Shown: positions 60,646 to 64,000 of the stretch, in pieces | Numbering within the stretch: the first letter of the stretch is position 1 | How the letters are laid out: the number at the start of each line of letters is the position of its first letter | Source of the DNA: Haliea alexandrii | Lineage (GTDB): Bacteria > Pseudomonadota > Gammaproteobacteria > Pseudomonadales > Halieaceae | DNA: 64,000 bases | Assembly (NCBI RefSeq): GCF_003719295.1 | Contig: NZ_RFLW01000001.1 | Span: forward strand, 186,001-250,000 | Reading direction: 5' to 3' | The notes under the pieces: model-generated | The model's database searches: none | What the model was told of the DNA's origin: nothing | What the model saw: only the letters and a program-made list of their open reading frames with translations | Position numbers and translations under genes: made by a program

Positions 60646-62427
60646 ATGATGTGGCAGGGCTGGCTTTCACTGGGTTTGGTGGGGGCGGTGCTCGCCCTGC
60701 TCATTGCCACCCGGCTGCGCCCCCACGTGGTCATGCTGGCCGCACTCACTATACTGGTTACTACCGGCGTGCTGAGCGCCGGTCAGGCGCTGGCGGGGTT
60801 CGCCAATGAAGGGCTCGCCACGGTCGCGGCCATGTTCGTGGTGGCCGGCGGCATTCAAGCCTCCGGCGGAGCGGAGCTGATTGTGCAGCGGCTACTGGGC
60901 CGGCCCGCCAGCACCCGCGGCGCCATGCTCAGGCTGTTTGCACCCGTCGCCCTGCTCAGTGCCTTTCTCAACAACACGCCCATTGTCGCCACCATGATCC
61001 CCGCGGTGAACAGCTGGTCGCGGCGTATCGGTGTGGCACCGTCCAAACTGATGATTCCCCTGAGCTACGCGGCCATCCTCGGCGGCACTCTTACGCTGGT
61101 AGGCACCAGCACCAACCTCGTCGTGAATGGGCAGTATCGCAGCCTGACGGGTAGCGACGGTTTCTCCTTGTTTGCGATCACGGCAGTCGGCCTGCCCGTC
61201 GCCCTGGCGGGTGCGGCGTTCATGTGGCTGTTCTTTGCCCGTTGGCTGCCGGAGCAGCGGGACGACGCGCCCTTTGCCAACCTGCGCGAGTTCACGCTGG
61301 AGGTGGCCATCGCCGCGGGCGGGCCGCTGGCGGGCAAAACCGTTGAACAGGCGCGGTTGCGACATCTGGTGCGGGTCTACCTGGTTGAGGTGGAACGTGA
61401 GGGGCAGGTTATTTCACCCGTGGGCCCGGAAGAGCTGCTTTGCGGCGGCGACCGGCTGGTCTTCGCTGGCGACACAGAGGCCATTGCGGATTTGCTGCGC
61501 ATCAACGGCATTGAGCCTTCAACCCAGGCCGACGAGTACGGGCCATCGCAGAACCGCACTGGCAGGCACTTGGTGGAAGTGGTGGTATCGCCACACTGCG
61601 CGGCCGTGGGCCAGGCCATTCGCGATGCGCAGTTTCGAGACCGCTACGGCGCTGCGGTCTTGGCGGTGGCGCGCAATGGCGAACGCCTGCGCGGCAACCT
61701 CGGCAGCACGGAATTGGCGGGGGGCGATACACTGCTGCTGGAGGCGGGCCCGGACTTCGTTACCCGGCAGCGCCACAGCCGCGATTTCCTCCTGGTGAAC
61801 GACCTCGCCACTGAACCACCGCGTCACCACCGCCTCTATCTCGCCTGGTTTATCCTGCTGGCTGTGGTGGTGGCTGCCGGCACCGGTTTAACCAGCATGC
61901 TCAATGCGGCACTGATCGGCGCGTTACTCATGCTCTTCACCGGGTGCTGCTCACTGGAGCAGGCAGAGCGCAGCCTGGACATGGGGGTGTTGCTCACCAT
62001 TGGCGCATCCTTTGCCCTGGGAGCCGCACTGGAGCAATCTGGCGCGGCGCTGGTTCTGGCGCAGGGGTTGATCACTCTGGGAGGCGACAGGCCATGGCTG
62101 CTGTTGATGCTCACCTACTTCACCGTGTCACTGCTCACTGAAGTCATCACCAATAACGCCGCCGCCATTCTCATGCTGCCCATTGCCCTCAGCATCACCG
62201 CGAGCGCAGGGCTAGACCCAACGCCTTTTGTGCTGGCGATCATGATGGCGGCCTCGGCCAGTTTCGCCACACCGCTGGGCTACCAGACCAACCTCATGGT
62301 GTATGGCCCGGGCGGTTACCGCTTCACCGACTTCCTGCGCGTGGGTGTGCCCATGAACCTGTTTATAGGCGCCGTCACCCTGGGCGTACTGTTACTCGGC
62401 TGGCCGCTGCAGGCGGGCGCTGCATAG
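60646..62427 (+). CDS. SLC13-family transporter with RCK_C/TrkA-C domains
   Basis: This 593-residue membrane protein has two halves of helices (about 5-205 and 390-590) around a soluble region of about 180 residues carrying two TrkA-C-type domains (EFTLEVAIAAGGPLAGKT and HLVEVVVSPHCAAVGQAI). Signature re-entrant loops are NNTPIVATMIPAV, GTSTNLVVNG and late TNNAAAILML and GYQTNLMVYGPGGY. The family moves dicarboxylates, sulfate or similar anions with Na+; the substrate is not evident. The ATG follows GCGGAGAC. Confidence 0.9.
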   Translation: MMWQGWLSLGLVGAVLALLIATRLRPHVVMLAALTILVTTGVLSAGQALAGFANEGLATVAAMFVVAGGIQASGGAELIVQRLLGRPASTRGAMLRLFAPVALLSAFLNNTPIVATMIPAVNSWSRRIGVAPSKLMIPLSYAAILGGTLTLVGTSTNLVVNGQYRSLTGSDGFSLFAITAVGLPVALAGAAFMWLFFARWLPEQRDDAPFANLREFTLEVAIAAGGPLAGKTVEQARLRHLVRVYLVEVEREGQVISPVGPEELLCGGDRLVFAGDTEAIADLLRINGIEPSTQADEYGPSQNRTGRHLVEVVVSPHCAAVGQAIRDAQFRDRYGAAVLAVARNGERLRGNLGSTELAGGDTLLLEAGPDFVTRQRHSRDFLLVNDLATEPPRHHRLYLAWFILLAVVVAAGTGLTSMLNAALIGALLMLFTGCCSLEQAERSLDMGVLLTIGASFALGAALEQSGAALVLAQGLITLGGDRPWLLLMLTYFTVSLLTEVITNNAAAILMLPIALSITASAGLDPTPFVLAIMMAASASFATPLGYQTNLMVYGPGGYRFTDFLRVGVPMNLFIGAVTLGVLLLGWPLQAGAA

Positions 62428-62448
62428 CGAGCCCCCAGCTGTGAGCAT

Positions 62449-63216
62449 TTAAAGGTCGCTGAAATCCACCTCAGGCAAGCGTTCAAACCCGGGGCGGGCG
62501 AAGAAGTAGCCCTGCATCAGTGACACCCCCGCGTCGCGCAACCACAGCATTTCCTCGCGCGACTCCACGCCCTCGGCAAGCGGCGTGATATTCAGGTCGC
62601 GGCACAGATTAATACAGTTTCTGGTAATGCACTGCCGCGCGTGGTCATGACTGATATTGCGAATGAGCCCCATATCGATCTTCACCAGGTCAGTCTGGAA
62701 ATCGGCCAACAGACTCAGGCCCGCGTAGCCCGCGCCGAAGTCGTCAATCGCAGTGACAAAACCGAGTTTCTGGTAATAGTCGACAATGCGCTTGATGAAA
62801 CCACCATCCTTAACACGCTCAACTTCCGTGAATTCGAACATGATTTGGCGGGTGGGGAAACCGTACTTGCGCGCAGCTTCCAGGGTAGTCCGAATGCAGC
62901 GCTCTGGCTTATAAACGGCGTTGGGAAGAAAGTTGATGCTGAGCATGGCATCAACCTCCAGTTCTGCGGCCAGGGAAATCGCCTTGATGCGACACAACTG
63001 GTCGAACAGATAGCGATTGTCCTCGGTGACATTTTTGATAACCGAATAGGCGGACTCTTCATTCAAACCACGAACCAGCGCCTCGTAACCGAAGATAGTT
63101 TTTTTCTGCAGGTCAACGATAGGCTGGAAGGCCATGGTGAAGTCAAAGCCGAGGTCGTCATCGCCCGCACATTGGCCGCATGCCAACCGGTCATCGATAT
63201 TGAGAATATCATCCAC
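62449..63216 (-). CDS. EAL-domain c-di-GMP phosphodiesterase
   Basis: This 255-residue stand-alone EAL protein has a 30-residue leader containing CGQC, then the signature YEALVRG, SINFLPN, the Glu in FEFTE, IDDFGAGYAG, LVKIDMGLI, LAEGVES and QGYFFARPG. All the main catalytic acidic, Asn, Lys and Gln positions appear present, so it is probably active in degrading c-di-GMP. No sensor domain or membrane helix is present. It is convergent with the SLC13 gene and divergent from frdA. Confidence 0.93.
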   Translation of the reverse strand: MDDILNIDDRLACGQCAGDDDLGFDFTMAFQPIVDLQKKTIFGYEALVRGLNEESAYSVIKNVTEDNRYLFDQLCRIKAISLAAELEVDAMLSINFLPNAVYKPERCIRTTLEAARKYGFPTRQIMFEFTEVERVKDGGFIKRIVDYYQKLGFVTAIDDFGAGYAGLSLLADFQTDLVKIDMGLIRNISHDHARQCITRNCINLCRDLNITPLAEGVESREEMLWLRDAGVSLMQGYFFARPGFERLPEVDFSDL

Positions 63217-63337
63217 GCTTGCCTCCTCGCTGGATGCTCCGGGAAACGGTGACTGAAAAAAAACGGATGCCAGGGCTTGCGCCGACGCTCTGGCTGCTGA
63301 TTTTCATCGCATTGCATCCCGCAGGATGAGCGGTGAG

Positions 63338-63356
63338 AATGCAACAAAATGCAACA
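63338..63356. repeat. tandem AATGCAACA repeats upstream of frdA
   Basis: AATGCAACA occurs at 63338-63346 and again at 63348-63356, ten bases apart, with a related inverted GCATTGCAT at 63309-63317. They lie in the 173-base divergent gap between the EAL gene and frdA and may bind a regulator on one face of the helix. Confidence 0.4.
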
Positions 63357-63389
63357 CCACGCAATGACGCCTGCAAGAGGGCCTTTGCC

Positions 63390-64000
63390 ATGAACCAGCA
63401 GACGGCAGACATCGTAATCGTGGGTGGCGGGGGTGCGGGCCTGCGCGCGGCGATTGCCGCAGCCGAGGCCAACCCAGGCCTGGATATTCTGTTACTTTCC
63501 AAGGTGTACCCCATGCGCAGCCACACCGTGGCGGCGGAGGGCGGCTGCGCTGGCGTCATTCAGCCACACGACAGCGTGGACGCGCATTTTGACGACACCG
63601 TCGCGGGGGGTGACTGGCTCTGTGACCAGGACGTGGTAGATTATTTCGTGCGCCACGCCACGGAGGAGAACCTGCGCCTGGAGCACTGGGGCTGCCCCTG
63701 GAGCCGCAAGCCGGACGGCAGTATCAACGTGCGCGCCTTCGGCGGCATGCAGATAGAACGTACCTGGTTCGCCGCGGACAAGACCGGCTTCCATATTCTG
63801 CACACGCTGTTCCAGACCTCGCTCCAGTACCCGGCCATTCGACGCTGTGACGAGTATTTCTGCACCGACCTGCTGGTGGAAGACGGTCACTGCGGTGGCC
63901 TGCTGGCTATCGACATGCGCAGCGGCGAGCAGACATTGATAGCCGCCTCGGCCGTCATTCTCGCCACCGGCGGCGCGGCACGCGTCTACCGCTACAACAC
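63390..64000 (+). CDS. frdA: fumarate reductase flavoprotein subunit (partial)
   Basis: The first 203 codons are present and the gene runs off the window. The FAD motif GGGGAG is at 12-17. H45 in the [10 protein letters not shown] block is the covalent FAD attachment site. [19 protein letters not shown]-type sequence (here starting [10 protein letters not shown]), [12 protein letters not shown] and [19 protein letters not shown] align with E. coli FrdA closely, more so than with SdhA as I recall those sequences. The protein would reduce fumarate to succinate in the inner membrane under low oxygen. frdB/C/D are expected beyond the edge. Confidence 0.92.
   Translation, partial: MNQQTADIVIVGGGGAGLRAAIAAAEANPGLDILLLSKVYPMRSHTVAAEGGCAGVIQPHDSVDAHFDDTVAGGDWLCDQDVVDYFVRHATEENLRLEHWGCPWSRKPDGSINVRAFGGMQIERTWFAADKTGFHILHTLFQTSLQYPAIRRCDEYFCTDLLVEDGHCGGLLAIDMRSGEQTLIAASAVILATGGAARVYRYN

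Noticed and set aside
1-64000. CRISPR arrays, insertion sequences, prophage or tRNA-associated islands
   Set aside because: No regularly spaced repeats, transposase, integrase or tRNA gene was seen in either strand.

Overview
The window is 64 kb of gene-dense, high-GC chromosome from a gammaproteobacterium. The housekeeping blocks are of Pseudomonas/Cellvibrionales type: argS-SPOR-hslVU-DUF971-ubiE-ubiJ-ubiB-hisI-hisE-tatABC, efp-epmA, serB divergent from a ytjB-like gene, glnA-glnLG, rhodanese-grxC-secB, and gpmI-envC-ctp-yibQ. A marine aerobic or facultative member of the Halieaceae or a close relative fits the GC content and the accessory genes (D-aminoacylase-like amidohydrolases, split pntA, NhaC, ECF/ChrR). 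That placement is inference from gene content. I saw no rRNA, tRNA, CRISPR array, insertion sequence or prophage.

Layout. 1-10.1 kb (+): end of argS, a SPOR protein, hslVU behind a sigma-32-type promoter, ubiquinone genes, hisI/hisE, tatABC and an MsbA-like exporter. 10.3-13.1 kb (-): proton-translocating transhydrogenase pntAa-pntAb-pntB. 13.4-18.2 kb: an ECF sigma factor and ChrR-type zinc anti-sigma factor (-), divergent from an FAD oxidoreductase, DUF1365 and Cfa-like methyltransferase operon (+). The two directions carry mirror-image TGATCC-N18 promoters, the pattern expected of a singlet-oxygen/membrane-lipid response. 18.1-23 kb (-): DMT exporter, FAN1-like VRR-NUC nuclease and a nuclease-FeS helicase fusion, tightly packed. 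23.1-31.2 kb: nhaC and thioesterase, efp-epmA, a 613-residue unknown protein, serB, and a YtjB-like protein with a degenerate cyclase-like domain. 31.2-41.2 kb: SDR, amidohydrolase, TetR, parC, a tandem cyclic-nucleotide-binding protein, slyD, GNAT, dtd, typA. 41.2-46.4 kb: the nitrogen-control locus, with NtrC sites and a sigma-54 promoter before glnA and a second sigma-54-type promoter before glnL-glnG. 46.4-54.2 kb: trmL, secB/grxC/rhodanese, then gpmI-envC-ctp-yibQ extended by a DUF3667 gene. 54.2-60.5 kb: a less conserved stretch with a CWC cysteine-rich protein, an RsuA-like pseudouridine synthase, a nitroreductase-like protein, a MarR regulator with a perfect 26-bp palindrome, a membrane-anchored amidohydrolase, RidA, and an RDD remnant broken by an in-frame stop. 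60.6-64 kb: SLC13/RCK transporter, EAL phosphodiesterase, and the start of frdA.

Many genes are coupled by 4-base GTGA/ATGA overlaps and many use GTG or TTG starts. Four convergent pairs overlap at their 3' ends. Several starts were moved downstream of the longest open frame because a promoter, an operator, a ribosome binding site or family alignment requires it.
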